From positions 62,001 to 126,000 of the forward strand of contig JAPZUC010000003.1 in assembly GCA_027533455.1 (NCBI GenBank): a stretch of DNA of 64,000 bases, in the 5' to 3' direction. Positions 19,287-28,688 of the stretch are shown here, in pieces. Below the pieces are notes generated by a model, which had not been told where the DNA came from, did not search any database, and worked only from the letters and a program-made list of their open reading frames with translations. Numbering within the stretch: position 1 is the first letter of the stretch; every line of letters begins with the position of its first letter. A program made the position numbers and the translations under genes. Source of the stretch: Porphyrobacter sp. (lineage in GTDB: Bacteria > Pseudomonadota > Alphaproteobacteria > Sphingomonadales > Sphingomonadaceae).

Positions 19287-19555
19287 TATCCTTCCCCCCA
19301 AATTGTCAGTCCCGTTCCGGACGACTACCTTACCACCTCTATCAATACCCCTCAAAAGGTGGACCCCATAACGGTTTAGGCAACCAGATCACTCCCACTC
19401 TTGTAAAGATTTGCCGCGGTGATTCGGCAGCTTAGAGGTCTGCTTCCGGCGAGAAACCCGTCGAAGCTATCTGGCAGGTCTCGGGATCGCGCAGCGTGGC
19501 CGGGACGACTGCTCAGGAACGGAAAGCGGATGGCTCCCTAGGGCACTTCATCTGG

Positions 19556-19930
19556 CTATTTGCCTGCTGCTTCGATCATGTATTCAATACCGAATGGCTT
19601 GTTCGTGATGAAGAGCGCGACCATATCTTGATCCGGTGATGCGCCATGTTGCATCGTTTCACCCTCAGGGAACCAGACAAAAGTTCCGGGACCGAATTCA
19701 CCACGATGGGTGACCAGCTTGCCCTCAAGGACATACATCCCGTGGCCACAAGGATGCGTGTGGTGAGGGTTAGTGAAGCCGGCCGGGTACCGCAGCATCA
19801 CTACGCCCATGCCGGTTTCCGGTTCGTCGAGCAGCGGCTTCATGTAAAATGGCTGCCCGATGTGCTCGATGAGAGTTTCGGACCATTCAACGTTAGACGG
19901 ATGCACCACCTCGATTTTGCCGGTAATCAT
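19556..19930 (-). CDS. Small cupin-domain protein
   Basis: A 124-aa single-domain cupin. The metal-binding motif is visible as NPHHTHPCGHGMYVLEGKL, followed by the second cupin motif with FGPGTFVWFPEGE and a His (MQHG). It resembles ChrR-like or small dioxygenase-type cupins; the reaction cannot be assigned. It lies between the SDR gene (269 bases away) and the GMC gene (111 bases away), all on the minus strand. The ATG at 19930 follows GGGGCAGC and is preferred over the open frame to 20017. Confidence 0.78.
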   Translation of the reverse strand: MITGKIEVVHPSNVEWSETLIEHIGQPFYMKPLLDEPETGMGVVMLRYPAGFTNPHHTHPCGHGMYVLEGKLVTHRGEFGPGTFVWFPEGETMQHGASPDQDMVALFITNKPFGIEYMIEAAGK

Positions 19931-20041
19931 TGCTGCCCCTCCATCTTGCGCATTGCGATTGATGCCATCGATCAGGCTGTAAGGATGGGAACAAATGAAA
20001 AGCGGGCCATCCAGCATTTCCCTTCAGACCATCAGTGTTAC

Positions 20042-21862
20042 CTAAGCTGCGACGAAATGGTCTTCCCTGATCAATTCAGAGGCGCGCTCGCCAATCATGA
20101 TGCACGGCGCGTTGATGTTGCCGCTGGGTATTTCCGGCATGATGCTGGCATCAGCAATGCGCAGGCCCGTTACCCCCTTCACCCGCAAGCGTTCGTCAAC
20201 GACATCGCCGATGCGGCAAGTGCATGACAGGTGGTAGATCGTGTTGCCGAAGTGCAGAGCGTGGCTTTCCAGCAGGGCATCGCTCGGCTCCTGCCCCGCA
20301 ACATGGCCGTGCTTTCTGGCGAGCTCGGGGGGAACCATCCATTCGCCAAGCCCGCCTTCCGGCCAGTTTTTCGCGATCTCGAGCGACTTGCGCATCAAGG
20401 CCACCATCACCTTGAGGTCATGCGGATCGGCGAAGTAGTTAAAGTCGATCTTTGGCGGGATCGAGGGATCGGCCGACTGGAGAATGATCTCGCCCTCGCT
20501 GTGGGGCACGCAATTGCTGGGCAGAATGACCACGTTCTCGGATTCCGGCGAAAGCACCGCTTCGGGATCATCGAACATGAGCGAAACATCCGCATTGATC
20601 TGGTTGCGATGGAAATCGGCGACGTTCCCGGACGTCAGAAAGCCGATCTGGCCATCATGGGTGAAATCGTCGCCGAGGCCAGTCGAAAAGAAGCACACGC
20701 CGTCATAGGTACTCGATGAAGCAAGGCCGCTGCCGGTTGCCTTCAATTCGGCAAGCTGCCGTTCCGCCTCGGCCTTCAACGTTTTCAGATCATCGCTAAG
20801 TGCGGCGTCATCGGCTGGGTCAGCCGGTAGGGGGCCGCCAGGACCGCGCAGGGCATCGGGCCCGATGGCGATGCCGATGTCAGCCGGTGCCAGCCCGATC
20901 CCCGGCGCGGGAAAGATCATTCCGGCCAGAAAATGGTCCTTCAGATGCTTGCCGACATGCGGCTGATCAAGCCGGCAGGCGACACCTGCCTCTTCCAGTT
21001 CGCGCCGCGTACCAATGCCCGACAGCATCAGCAAATGCGGAGATCCGACCGCGCCTGCCGAGAGGATCACTTCCCGGCTTGCATGGATATGACTGATCAT
21101 TCCGTCCGCATCACGATATTCCACGCCGCGCGCGACCAATTCGCCATTGTCGTCCTCAAGGATCAGATGGTTTGCCTGAACATTGGTGATGATCGTCAGG
21201 TTGGGGCGGTTCTCCGCGGCATTCTCGAGATAGGCATGATAGGTGCTCGATCGCTGCCCGCCACGCGTGTTGGTCTGGACGAGCGAGGAAACGCCGCCTT
21301 GCTGGAAGCGGCCAGAGCCGTTGTAGTCGCCCTCTGGCATCCCTGCCCGCGTCGCGGCCGTGACGAATTGCCGGGCGCAGGGTATCACCGGTGACCGGAT
21401 GCCGACGCCGACTGGGCCAGAATGGCCACGCCCTTCGGCGTCGATCGCGGCCTCGTTGGACGGGCGAACCTCCTCCATCCGTTCGAAACAATGGCGAATG
21501 TCGGCAAAGCTCCAGCCGGCGGCGCCCAGTTCTGCCCAATGGTCGAAATCGCCCGGATGCCCGCGCACGAAAACCATATAATTCATGGCTGACGAACCGC
21601 CGAGCATCTTGCCCCGCGGAACCGGAATTTTGCGATCGAGCAGGCCTCGTCCGGCCTTTCCGGGTTCTCCCTGGAACATCCAGTCGCACTCGGGATCGAG
21701 CTGCAACGACGCGCAGGCAGCCGGAATGGCCTCGCGCTCCGGAGGCTTTCCTCCAGCCTCTAGCAAAGCGACTGTGATGTTGGGGTCCTCGGTGAGCCGC
21801 GCGGCGAGCACGGCTCCGGACGAACCGGCACCGACGATCACGAAATCATAAGTAGCTGTCAT
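20042..21862 (-). CDS. GMC-family FAD-dependent alcohol/choline dehydrogenase
   Basis: A 606-aa glucose-methanol-choline oxidoreductase. FAD binding is shown by [16 protein letters not shown] and LLEAG; GMC signature 1 is [13 protein letters not shown] and signature 2 is [15 protein letters not shown]. The catalytic His lies in [10 protein letters not shown], a variation on the usual HPxGTCRMG, and the C-terminal [11 protein letters not shown] is intact. An acidic, Ala-rich insert of roughly 50 residues near the middle is unusual. Likely oxidises an alcohol, delivering electrons to a respiratory acceptor. First gene of the minus-strand GMC-cupin-SDR set, divergent from tetR. Confidence 0.87.
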   Translation of the reverse strand: MTATYDFVIVGAGSSGAVLAARLTEDPNITVALLEAGGKPPEREAIPAACASLQLDPECDWMFQGEPGKAGRGLLDRKIPVPRGKMLGGSSAMNYMVFVRGHPGDFDHWAELGAAGWSFADIRHCFERMEEVRPSNEAAIDAEGRGHSGPVGVGIRSPVIPCARQFVTAATRAGMPEGDYNGSGRFQQGGVSSLVQTNTRGGQRSSTYHAYLENAAENRPNLTIITNVQANHLILEDDNGELVARGVEYRDADGMISHIHASREVILSAGAVGSPHLLMLSGIGTRRELEEAGVACRLDQPHVGKHLKDHFLAGMIFPAPGIGLAPADIGIAIGPDALRGPGGPLPADPADDAALSDDLKTLKAEAERQLAELKATGSGLASSSTYDGVCFFSTGLGDDFTHDGQIGFLTSGNVADFHRNQINADVSLMFDDPEAVLSPESENVVILPSNCVPHSEGEIILQSADPSIPPKIDFNYFADPHDLKVMVALMRKSLEIAKNWPEGGLGEWMVPPELARKHGHVAGQEPSDALLESHALHFGNTIYHLSCTCRIGDVVDERLRVKGVTGLRIADASIMPEIPSGNINAPCIMIGERASELIREDHFVAA

Positions 21863-22562
21863 CGCATACCCCCCCGAGTCCATGCGATCCTCACGACAGC
21901 GGCGCTGCCGATCCGACGGTTATAAAGGGGTCTGGGAATTGAGCCACGCAATTCTGCATGAGATCAATCGGTATGACCATCAGGACAAAACGAAGTCAGC
22001 TTCGGGGACCATTCCCGCATGCCCAGTTTCGGGAAACGAACCGCGAAATGCCGCCATTTGTGGCCTGAGTAATGCAGAGTCGTCTGCCGAGCAGACCAGA
22101 TCGTTCTCCGGAACCGCCATGAAAACCTGCTTTCGACACAAGCTGCCATTAGCAACTGCAACAGGACATGTAAGAAAGGCGCCCTCACTTCAGTCATTCG
22201 GCCAGTCAGCGGGATCACCTGAAAGCGGTGATTACGGCCGTGCTGAAGTGTCGTCGGCAATCCAAAGCCTGTGCCGGTTCGCCTCGCGCACTCATCTTGG
22301 TTATTCATAGGCGCGCATCAGAAGGATGTCTGTCGAAAGGCAAATTTACACGTTCTGTCCGCTCTTGGCCAAACCTGCCGATAGACACATCTCAGGGGAA
22401 TGACCGCAAAGTCCCAAGACCTTCCGGCAGCTGCCGACCAGACTCGGTCGCTCGCAATAGCCAGCTTCGGTATCCGATTCTGCTAAGAGCTGCCATGTGA
22501 CTTTTCGTGCGAGGATACGCCATCGTTCATGTCAGCCCCTAGCCGGGGAAGCCCGAGCTCTT
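21863..22562. other. Intergenic stretch between GMC and TetR genes
   Basis: About 700 bases without a convincing gene. Open frames on both strands (21882-22310 plus, 21964-22308 minus, 22228-22500 plus) show no recognisable domain. The stretch contains a diverged copy of the motif at 17947-17980 (here 22436-22468) and a small hairpin with ATCACC/GGTGAT arms near 22213. It must also hold the divergent promoters of the catabolic locus, which I cannot place. Confidence 0.5.
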
Positions 22563-22631
22563 ATGTCCCCTATTACTGCATCGGGCACAGAAGAGCTTCT
22601 CGCGAAACGCCAGATGTGCTTTGGTGAAGGG

Positions 22632-23303
22632 ATGGACAGCCTTAGCCAGACCGGAAAGATCAGGCGTGGACGGGGCCGGCCACCGTCAGTTGAAAATGTC
22701 GATCGGCGCAAGGCCATCCTCGATGCGGCGGTGGCGCTGTTTGCGCGGGACGGTTTCCGCGCGGTCGAATTGCGGGTTATTGCGAAAGAGGCCGGCGTCA
22801 CCGTAAGCCTGATCCGCCATTATTTCGGCAATCGCGACAAGCTGATCGATCACACGATGCAGGTCGTGATGACGCGTCTCGAAGCGGTCTACGACAAGAT
22901 CCTGACGGATATCGAGGCCAGCAGCGTCAATGAGCTGCTTGACGTGCTCTATCAGCGCAACGCACAATATCTCGTCCCGGAATATGACCTGTTGTTCTTC
23001 CTCAAACAGACAGCGGTGGAATATCCCGAGCGTTCCTTCCCGCTGTTTCGCAAGCACTTCAGCCTGATGCAGACACAGCTGAGCGGCCTTGAGGCGCTCG
23101 GGCAGATCCAGCCGGGCGTGAACATGCTGTGGCTGACCTTCATGCTGATCTCGGTCCAGTTCGGCCCGATCTTCCTCGAACGGCAGATGGAGGATTTCCT
23201 CGGGTTCTCGCCGCGCGATCCGGGTGCGACCCGAACCCGTAACGAGAGCAATTCGCGGGCGGTGAAATACGGGATCGTGCCGCGTGGCGACAGCCTGACC
23301 TGA
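22632..23303 (+). CDS. TetR-family transcriptional regulator
   Basis: A 223-aa TetR protein. An AT-hook-like RRGRGRPPS precedes the HTH, which reads AILDAAVALFARDGF and VIAKEAGVTVSLIRHYFGNRDKLID. The C-terminal ligand domain is all-helical and not informative. The start is uncertain: the ATG at 22632 sits next to GAAGGG, while an in-frame ATG at 22563 has GGAAG about 10 bases ahead. It lies between the divergent GMC operon and the TonB receptor, and probably controls both. Confidence 0.87.
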   Translation: MDSLSQTGKIRRGRGRPPSVENVDRRKAILDAAVALFARDGFRAVELRVIAKEAGVTVSLIRHYFGNRDKLIDHTMQVVMTRLEAVYDKILTDIEASSVNELLDVLYQRNAQYLVPEYDLLFFLKQTAVEYPERSFPLFRKHFSLMQTQLSGLEALGQIQPGVNMLWLTFMLISVQFGPIFLERQMEDFLGFSPRDPGATRTRNESNSRAVKYGIVPRGDSLT

Positions 23304-23429
23304 TCTGTCGGTCGAGCGCAAATCCCGCTCGCGTAAAAAGCCGCCTGTCGACCCTGCAAGAAATTCCATATTTTATCATTTTTACAAGGTCATGGCGCTG
23401 CCAGGCCAGCGAATCTTGACGTCATTGCT

Positions 23430-23500
23430 ACAATTGTGAGGTGAAACAATATAATTTCGACCTACTCTCGGCTGATAATGGGAGCGGTATGAACCGCTCC
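23430..23500 (+). promoter_or_regulatory. Leader of the TonB receptor gene: -10 box, palindrome and hairpin
   Basis: A consensus -10 TATAAT is at 23450-23455, with a weak -35 upstream and an 8-base palindrome ACAATTGT at 23430-23437. A perfect 8-bp hairpin with a 4-base loop (23481-23488 with 23493-23500) lies just before the AGGAGGGG ribosome-binding site. The palindrome is a candidate TetR operator; the hairpin could modulate translation. Confidence 0.42.
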
Positions 23501-23521
23501 ATGCGCAGGAGGGGAAAAGCA

Positions 23522-25756
23522 ATGCACAGGAATCTGAAATTCAAGACATCTTGCAGTCTGGTCGCGGTCTTGGCGGGATTTGCGGCGGTTCCGGCCTCCG
23601 CGCAGGACGAGTCCGCGACGGAAACGGTCGGTGTCGAAGAAATTGTCGTCACTGCACAAAAACGCGAGGAAAACCTCCAAGACACGCCCTTCTCGATTGT
23701 CGCCCTTGGCGAGAAGGCGCTTGAACAGCGCGGCATAAACTCGCTCAACGATCTCTTCACTGGTGCCATTCCCGCGGTTCGCATTGCGCCGTTTGTCGGC
23801 CGGGCATCGGCGGTTTCGATCGGGATGCGCGGCCTCGTGCCGTTCGATGCCACCCAGGTCTCCCGCGACCCGACTGTCGGCGTCTATATCGACGGGGTCT
23901 ATCTTGGCCGTGTGTCCGGGCTCGGGCTGGAACTGGCGGATGTCGAGCGGATCGAAGTGCTGCGCGGCCCGCAGGGCACACTGTTCGGACGCAACGCTGT
24001 GGGCGGCGCGATCAGCGTCGTCTCGAAACGCCCGACCGGTGACTTCGGCTTCGACATGCGCGCCGGCATCGGTAATTTTGCCAGCCGTTCGGCGGCCGCC
24101 CACCTCAATCTGCCTGAAGTTGCCGGGGTGAGCATCAAGGTGGACGGTCTGTTCGAGGAACGCGACGGTTTCGTGCGCAACCCCCTGAGGACTTCCAACG
24201 ATTACGGCGAAATCGACAAGCTCGGTTTCAGGGTCGCCGCTCTGTGGGAGCCGACCGACAGTCTCAGCATTCTCTATGCCTACGACTATTCCAAGGAACG
24301 CCCTACCAACCTCTATTATCACCTTGATGCAACGGCCCAGAGCGCGGCGGTGCGGCCCACCTTCATGACGATCGACACCGGGCGGGTGCGCGAGGCGCGG
24401 GTCGGGCTGCCGGTGCCGGTCAATCCGCAGAAGGCCGATGGTCACAGCATCACCGCCGAATGGGATGTCGCCGACAATCTCACCATCCGGTCGATCTCCG
24501 CATGGCGCAGTCTTGACTCGACCCAGTGGGAACAGGACGGCGGGATGCTGACCTCGTGGGGCGCCAACCGCCTGTTCGGCCGGTTGAGCTTTGCCAATGT
24601 CAGCCAGAACCAGTTCAGTCAGGAATTGCAGTTCGTGGGCACGGCGGGCGATTTCGAATATGTGCTCGGCGGATACTATTTCCGCGAAAGGGCGCAGGAC
24701 GAAGCTACCGTGTTCTCGTCCGGCCGCCTCAACGCGGCGAACGACGGCGTGACCCTGTTCCCTGCGCCCGTGGCCGATCGCGGCACCGCCATCCCCGACC
24801 GTGCATCCGAGGCACAGGTCCGGTCCAAGGCGCTGTTCGGGCAGGTGACATGGTCGCCTTCAACCTTGCCCGGCGTGCATCTGACCGCCGGCGCGCGCTA
24901 TACCGACGATCACAAGGAAGGCCGAATCACCGCGATCAATGGCGCCAATCCCAACCTTGTCTTCACCTTCAATTCGAAACGCCTCGATCCGATGGCGACC
25001 CTCGCCTATGACGTCAACGAAGACATCAACCTCTATGTCCGCTGGAGCCGCGCCTACCGCGCGGGAGGTGCAAACTCTCGCTCGATAAACTTCACGCCCT
25101 TTGGCGAGGAAGAACTGTCGGCGTGGGAAGCCGGGATCAAGGCCGATCTATTCGACCGGCGCGTCCGGCTGAACCTGGCCGCCTATACCAGCACGCTCAA
25201 CGATCAGCAGGTTGATTTCATCAACCCGGCCAACGTCTCCAACACCGAGACACGCAACGCGCCGGAGCAGCGCCAGATCAAGGGGATCGAAGCCGACCTG
25301 ACCGTGGTACCGACACGTGGGCTGACGCTTTCGGCCAACTACGTCTACACCGATGCGCCGCCCACGCCGGTGCGCAATCCCTTCACGGACAACACGGAAT
25401 TGGTATTCTCGTCCTTCACCCGGGAACACGCAGCCACATTTGCTGTCGACTACGAATTCCCCGAGATGCCCTTCGGCCAGTTCCGGCTGCACCTCAATGC
25501 CGAGACGGTCGGCGATGTGCCTTGGTTCCAGACCCCGACCATCCGCACCGAGGACAAAGTGTTGTTCAACGGTCGCTTCACGCTCGGCGAAGTGGATCTG
25601 GGCGGCGGCGAGTGGGAATTCGCGCTATGGGGCAAGAACCTGTTCAACAGCACCTACGAGTTGCTGAACGTCAATCTCACCCGGATCGGACGCCAGAGCT
25701 ACGCTCCCTTCAACGACCCGCGCACCTACGGGCTGGAAGCGCGGATGCGCTTCTGA
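23522..25756 (+). CDS. TonB-dependent outer membrane receptor
   Basis: A 744-aa outer-membrane receptor with a signal peptide ending near PASAQDES, a TonB box region (EEIVVTAQKREENLQDTPFS), the plug domain (VYIDGVYLGR, VERIEVLRGPQGTLFGRNAVGG) and a beta-barrel ending in Phe (EARMRF). The ATG at 23522 follows a strong AGGAGGGG site; an upstream GTG at 23441 lies before that site and is unlikely. Sphingomonad receptors of this type import a wide range of organic substrates. It overlaps the surE start by one base (TGATG), so the two are translationally coupled. Confidence 0.92.
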   Translation: MHRNLKFKTSCSLVAVLAGFAAVPASAQDESATETVGVEEIVVTAQKREENLQDTPFSIVALGEKALEQRGINSLNDLFTGAIPAVRIAPFVGRASAVSIGMRGLVPFDATQVSRDPTVGVYIDGVYLGRVSGLGLELADVERIEVLRGPQGTLFGRNAVGGAISVVSKRPTGDFGFDMRAGIGNFASRSAAAHLNLPEVAGVSIKVDGLFEERDGFVRNPLRTSNDYGEIDKLGFRVAALWEPTDSLSILYAYDYSKERPTNLYYHLDATAQSAAVRPTFMTIDTGRVREARVGLPVPVNPQKADGHSITAEWDVADNLTIRSISAWRSLDSTQWEQDGGMLTSWGANRLFGRLSFANVSQNQFSQELQFVGTAGDFEYVLGGYYFRERAQDEATVFSSGRLNAANDGVTLFPAPVADRGTAIPDRASEAQVRSKALFGQVTWSPSTLPGVHLTAGARYTDDHKEGRITAINGANPNLVFTFNSKRLDPMATLAYDVNEDINLYVRWSRAYRAGGANSRSINFTPFGEEELSAWEAGIKADLFDRRVRLNLAAYTSTLNDQQVDFINPANVSNTETRNAPEQRQIKGIEADLTVVPTRGLTLSANYVYTDAPPTPVRNPFTDNTELVFSSFTREHAATFAVDYEFPEMPFGQFRLHLNAETVGDVPWFQTPTIRTEDKVLFNGRFTLGEVDLGGGEWEFALWGKNLFNSTYELLNVNLTRIGRQSYAPFNDPRTYGLEARMRF

Positions 25757-26775
25757 TGCCAAAAGTCATGCGGGCCTGCGTCAGTCCGGCCAAGAACAAG
25801 CTTTCGCAGAGCCGCAAGATCTGGCTGGTCATCGGCGGGGCTCTCTCCGCGCTGGTGGCCAGTCAGGCCCATGCCGAAACCATCTTGCTCACGAATGACG
25901 ACGGCCTGTCGAGCAACGTCCTGGCACTCTACCGCGAGCTCAAGGAGCAAGGCCATGATGTGATCGTATCGGTGCCCTGCACCGGGCAGAGCGGAATGGG
26001 TGCTGCGATCTATTTTCTGCGGCCGCTCGAACCGCTGGGGCAGCCCTGCCTCAATGCGGCGGGGAAAGCGGGTGATCCAGGCGCCGGACCGATGACACGG
26101 GCGGATCTCCCGCCCGACTTCTTCTACGTCAACGGCACGCCGGTGATGGCCCTGCTCTACGGACTCGACGTAGCTGCCAAGGCGCGTTGGGGGCACCCGC
26201 CTGATCTCGTCCTTTCAGGCCCCAACGAAGGCCGCAATGCCGGCTATATCGTGATCAGTTCAGGCACGGTCAGCAATGCCCAATATGCAGCGATGCGCGG
26301 CATCCCCGCGATTGCACTGAGCGCGGGGGAAAATACGCGCGATAACCCCGGCCTTGCCAACCCGCGTTCTGCCGTGGTCGCACGGCTTTCGGCGCAGCTG
26401 GTTGCCCGCCTGATCGGCCAGCGCGGGACGGGACCGATCCTGCCGCAGGGCACGGCGCTCAACGTCAATTTCCCTGACGAGCCCGCCGATGCCCCTTGGA
26501 AGCCCGCGAGGATCGGAAACTACAATCGCTATGTGATCAGTTTCTCTTCCGATCTGGCAGGCAGGGACGCGGGGAATGCGCGGCCCGGCATCGCCATCGG
26601 CATATCGACGGCCCTGCCGAACCCCGAGCAGGGCCATGACGAAGCCGTAGTCTCTGAACACGCGATTGCGGTGAGCATCATGCAGATCGCCTATGATGCG
26701 GGGGACGAGCGGCAGGTATGGCTGGAAAGCGCGCTAACGCGGGGAGAAGCAGGCGACGACGATAGTGCGAGATAG
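25756..26775 (+). CDS. Exported SurE-family 5'/3'-nucleotidase (phosphatase)
   Basis: SurE proteins are metal-dependent nucleoside-monophosphate phosphatases, normally cytoplasmic. Here the SurE domain is preceded by a signal peptide (KIWLVIGGALSALVASQAHA), so a periplasmic location is likely. Catalytic elements are visible: ILLTNDDG (the Asp pair), the Ser in GQSGMG, and the Asn in SGPNEGRN, followed by MRGIPAIALS. The total of 339 aa is longer than the usual 250. The start ATG overlaps the stop of the TonB receptor gene as TGATG. An exported phosphatase coupled to an outer-membrane receptor suggests use of a phosphorylated or nucleotide-like substrate. Confidence 0.85.
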   Translation: MPKVMRACVSPAKNKLSQSRKIWLVIGGALSALVASQAHAETILLTNDDGLSSNVLALYRELKEQGHDVIVSVPCTGQSGMGAAIYFLRPLEPLGQPCLNAAGKAGDPGAGPMTRADLPPDFFYVNGTPVMALLYGLDVAAKARWGHPPDLVLSGPNEGRNAGYIVISSGTVSNAQYAAMRGIPAIALSAGENTRDNPGLANPRSAVVARLSAQLVARLIGQRGTGPILPQGTALNVNFPDEPADAPWKPARIGNYNRYVISFSSDLAGRDAGNARPGIAIGISTALPNPEQGHDEAVVSEHAIAVSIMQIAYDAGDERQVWLESALTRGEAGDDDSAR

Positions 26776-26957
26776 GAATCGCATTGCCGTGGACCGCGAT
26801 AGTCGAGAGATGGGGTTCCTCAACCACCTGCCACACACCATTCCTGAGTTAGTGCAAGGCTCGGGAGTGGGGGCGGCTGCGGTGCGGGCGGCGCATTTAT
26901 TGATACTGCCTACGCCACAAATTAGCTGATTGGAAATGACGTAAAGGGCCGCTCGGA

Positions 26958-27344
26958 ATGAAGGTGGGTCGATCGGTTCTTAAGGGGCTTGTGGCGCTCA
27001 TCGCTTTGCTGATGGGCACAAATGCGCTGCTGTGGCTGCTAGTTCCGGCACGCGCGGCCGAGGTTCTGGCCATGCCCTTGCTGACCGGCCCGGCGATGAG
27101 CAGCCAAATGGATATCGGCGCATTCTTCATGGCAGGCGCTGTGTTCGCAACCCTCGCGCTTGTCCGGCGTGAACGGACCTGGTTTATCGCCGCAGCGTTG
27201 CCGGTGCTTGGCGCGGCCGCCTATCGCACCATTGCCTACGCGCTGCACGGGGCGCCATTCCTCGCCGACAAGGTTGGGATCGAGATCGCAATGGGCGTCA
27301 CCCTGATCATAGCCGCACGCGTGCTCGGACGCGGACCCCAATGA
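26958..27344 (+). CDS. Small integral membrane protein, unknown function
   Basis: A 128-aa protein with four hydrophobic segments (about residues 7-27, 48-66, 72-92 and 104-122). The pattern MSSQMDIGAFFMAGAVFATLAL is seen in uncharacterised DUF4345-like membrane proteins, but I am not certain of the family. The gene stands alone, 183 bases after surE on the same strand, and no partner is evident. Confidence 0.7.
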   Translation: MKVGRSVLKGLVALIALLMGTNALLWLLVPARAAEVLAMPLLTGPAMSSQMDIGAFFMAGAVFATLALVRRERTWFIAAALPVLGAAAYRTIAYALHGAPFLADKVGIEIAMGVTLIIAARVLGRGPQ

Positions 27345-27478
27345 ACTGGGCACGGCCCGGCTCGATCAGGCACGGGTCTGCGCGCCGGCACCGCATCCGC
27401 AGCCAAAGACCTGACACAGGATCGACCCATCAGGTCCGTGAAGCGCGCGCCATATATTTGGGGGCACCGCAGACGAGT

Positions 27479-27512
27479 GATGCCCCCAGCGATGCCCCCA
27501 GCGATGCCCCCA
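27479..27512 (+). repeat. 12-base tandem repeat, 2.8 copies
   Basis: GATGCCCCCAGC is repeated in tandem at 27479-27490 and 27491-27502, with a partial third copy to 27512. It lies in the non-coding gap upstream of tRNA-Tyr (on the 3' side of that tRNA). Confidence 0.85.
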
Positions 27513-27613
27513 CTATATGTCGGCATTGGACACAAGATGAGACAATCTACATGATTTCTTACAGAGGGGCCGTGTCCGTATGGGACAAACCGCGAAGGGA
27601 AGGAAAAGGAAAG

Positions 27614-27699
27614 TGGTGGACAGGGCTGGATTCGAACCAGCGTACGCTTGCACGGGCAGATTTACAGTCTGCTGCCTTTAACCACTCGGCCACCTGTCC
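27614..27699 (-). tRNA. tRNA-Tyr (anticodon GTA)
   Basis: On the minus strand the sequence starts GGACAGG and ends CCTGTCC-A-CCA, giving a 7-bp acceptor stem with encoded CCA. The anticodon arm reads CAGACTGTAAATCTG with GTA, and the T arm has GGTTCGAATCC. The long variable arm is that of a class II tRNA, as expected for Tyr in bacteria. Confidence 0.96.
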
Positions 27700-27870
27700 A
27701 CACAGTCCCTGCAATGAGGGGGCCGTTTCCTGAGCCGCATTGGCTCTGAAATTGCGCGATTCCCCGAGGGGCCCCGCTGCCGAGAGGCGCCCCTTTGGCG
27801 AAGCACTGCTTGCCTGTCAATGGTCCTGCTGGCAGGGGGCGTCTTTGGAAAGCCGCAGCCGGGATACAAC

Positions 27871-28662
27871 ATGAGCAAAGGTGAGAAGAAGCGCGCCCTC
27901 AGGGGCCGTGCAGGGCGCATGAAGGGCGGACGCGGCTCGGGCCGTGCGTCAAGCGGGCAGGTGCGCCTGTGGGGCCGCCATGCGATCGAGGCCGCGCTCA
28001 AGAACCCCGAGCGTCAGCACCGCAAGCTCTGGGCCACGCCCGAGGGACTGGAGAGTCTCGACGGCGAACTGCCGCCGGGCTTCCCGATCGAACACGCACA
28101 AGCTGCTGATCTTGCAAGGCTTGTCGTAAAGGATGCGCCGCATCAAGGCCTGGTGCTGGAATGCGCGCCGCTTGAGGACGTGTTCCTCGACGAGGTCGCG
28201 CTGGGAGAAGCTGACCGCCCTATCGTCGTGCTCGACCAGGTCACCGATCCGCACAACGTCGGCGCAATCCTGCGCTCGGCAGCAGCCTTCGGGGCAGCCG
28301 CGATCGTAACCCAGGACCGCCACGCTCCGCCCGAGGGCGGCGTTCTGGCGAAGTCGGCCTCCGGTGCGCTCGAAACCGTGCCGTGGGTGCGCGTCGTCAA
28401 TCTCGCCCGCGCGCTCGAGGAACTGGCCGACGCCGGATACTGGCGCATCGGGCTTGCGGGCGAAGCCGATGCCGTGCTCGCCGATGTCATGCCGACCGGC
28501 CCGTTGGTGATCGTGCTTGGCGCCGAGGGCGAAGGGATGCGCCAGAACATTGCGGCGCACTGCGACGTGCTGGCAAAACTGCCAATCTCATCCGCGATCG
28601 AGAGCCTCAATGTCTCGAACGCTGCAGCAATTGCGCTTTATGCGGCGGCAAGCCGCGGGTAG
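27871..28662 (+). CDS. rlmB: 23S rRNA (guanosine-2'-O-)-methyltransferase RlmB, SpoU family
   Basis: A 263-aa SPOUT methyltransferase. After a basic N-terminal tail and the substrate-binding domain (VRLWGRHAIEAALKNPER) come the three SpoU motifs: LDQVTDPHNVGAILRSA, IVLGAEGEGMR and LPISSAIESLNVSNAAAIALY. RlmB-type enzymes methylate G2251 in the 23S P loop; a related tRNA methylase cannot be fully excluded. The ATG at 27871 is preferred over the open frame to 27820. Confidence 0.9.
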   Translation: MSKGEKKRALRGRAGRMKGGRGSGRASSGQVRLWGRHAIEAALKNPERQHRKLWATPEGLESLDGELPPGFPIEHAQAADLARLVVKDAPHQGLVLECAPLEDVFLDEVALGEADRPIVVLDQVTDPHNVGAILRSAAAFGAAAIVTQDRHAPPEGGVLAKSASGALETVPWVRVVNLARALEELADAGYWRIGLAGEADAVLADVMPTGPLVIVLGAEGEGMRQNIAAHCDVLAKLPISSAIESLNVSNAAAIALYAAASRG

Positions 28663-28688
28663 ACGAACGGCAAAGAGGGGGAAATATC

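Noticed and set aside
21882..22500. Overlapping short open frames on both strands upstream of tetR
   Set aside because: No recognisable domains; mutually overlapping; more likely decayed or regulatory sequence.
26958..27344. Considered as part of the SurE operon
   Set aside because: A 182-base gap without coupling and no functional link; treated as a separate gene.
27341..27733. Open frame running through tRNA-Tyr
   Set aside because: Its translation includes the well-known artefact obtained by translating a tRNA gene on the opposite strand, plus the 12-base tandem repeat.
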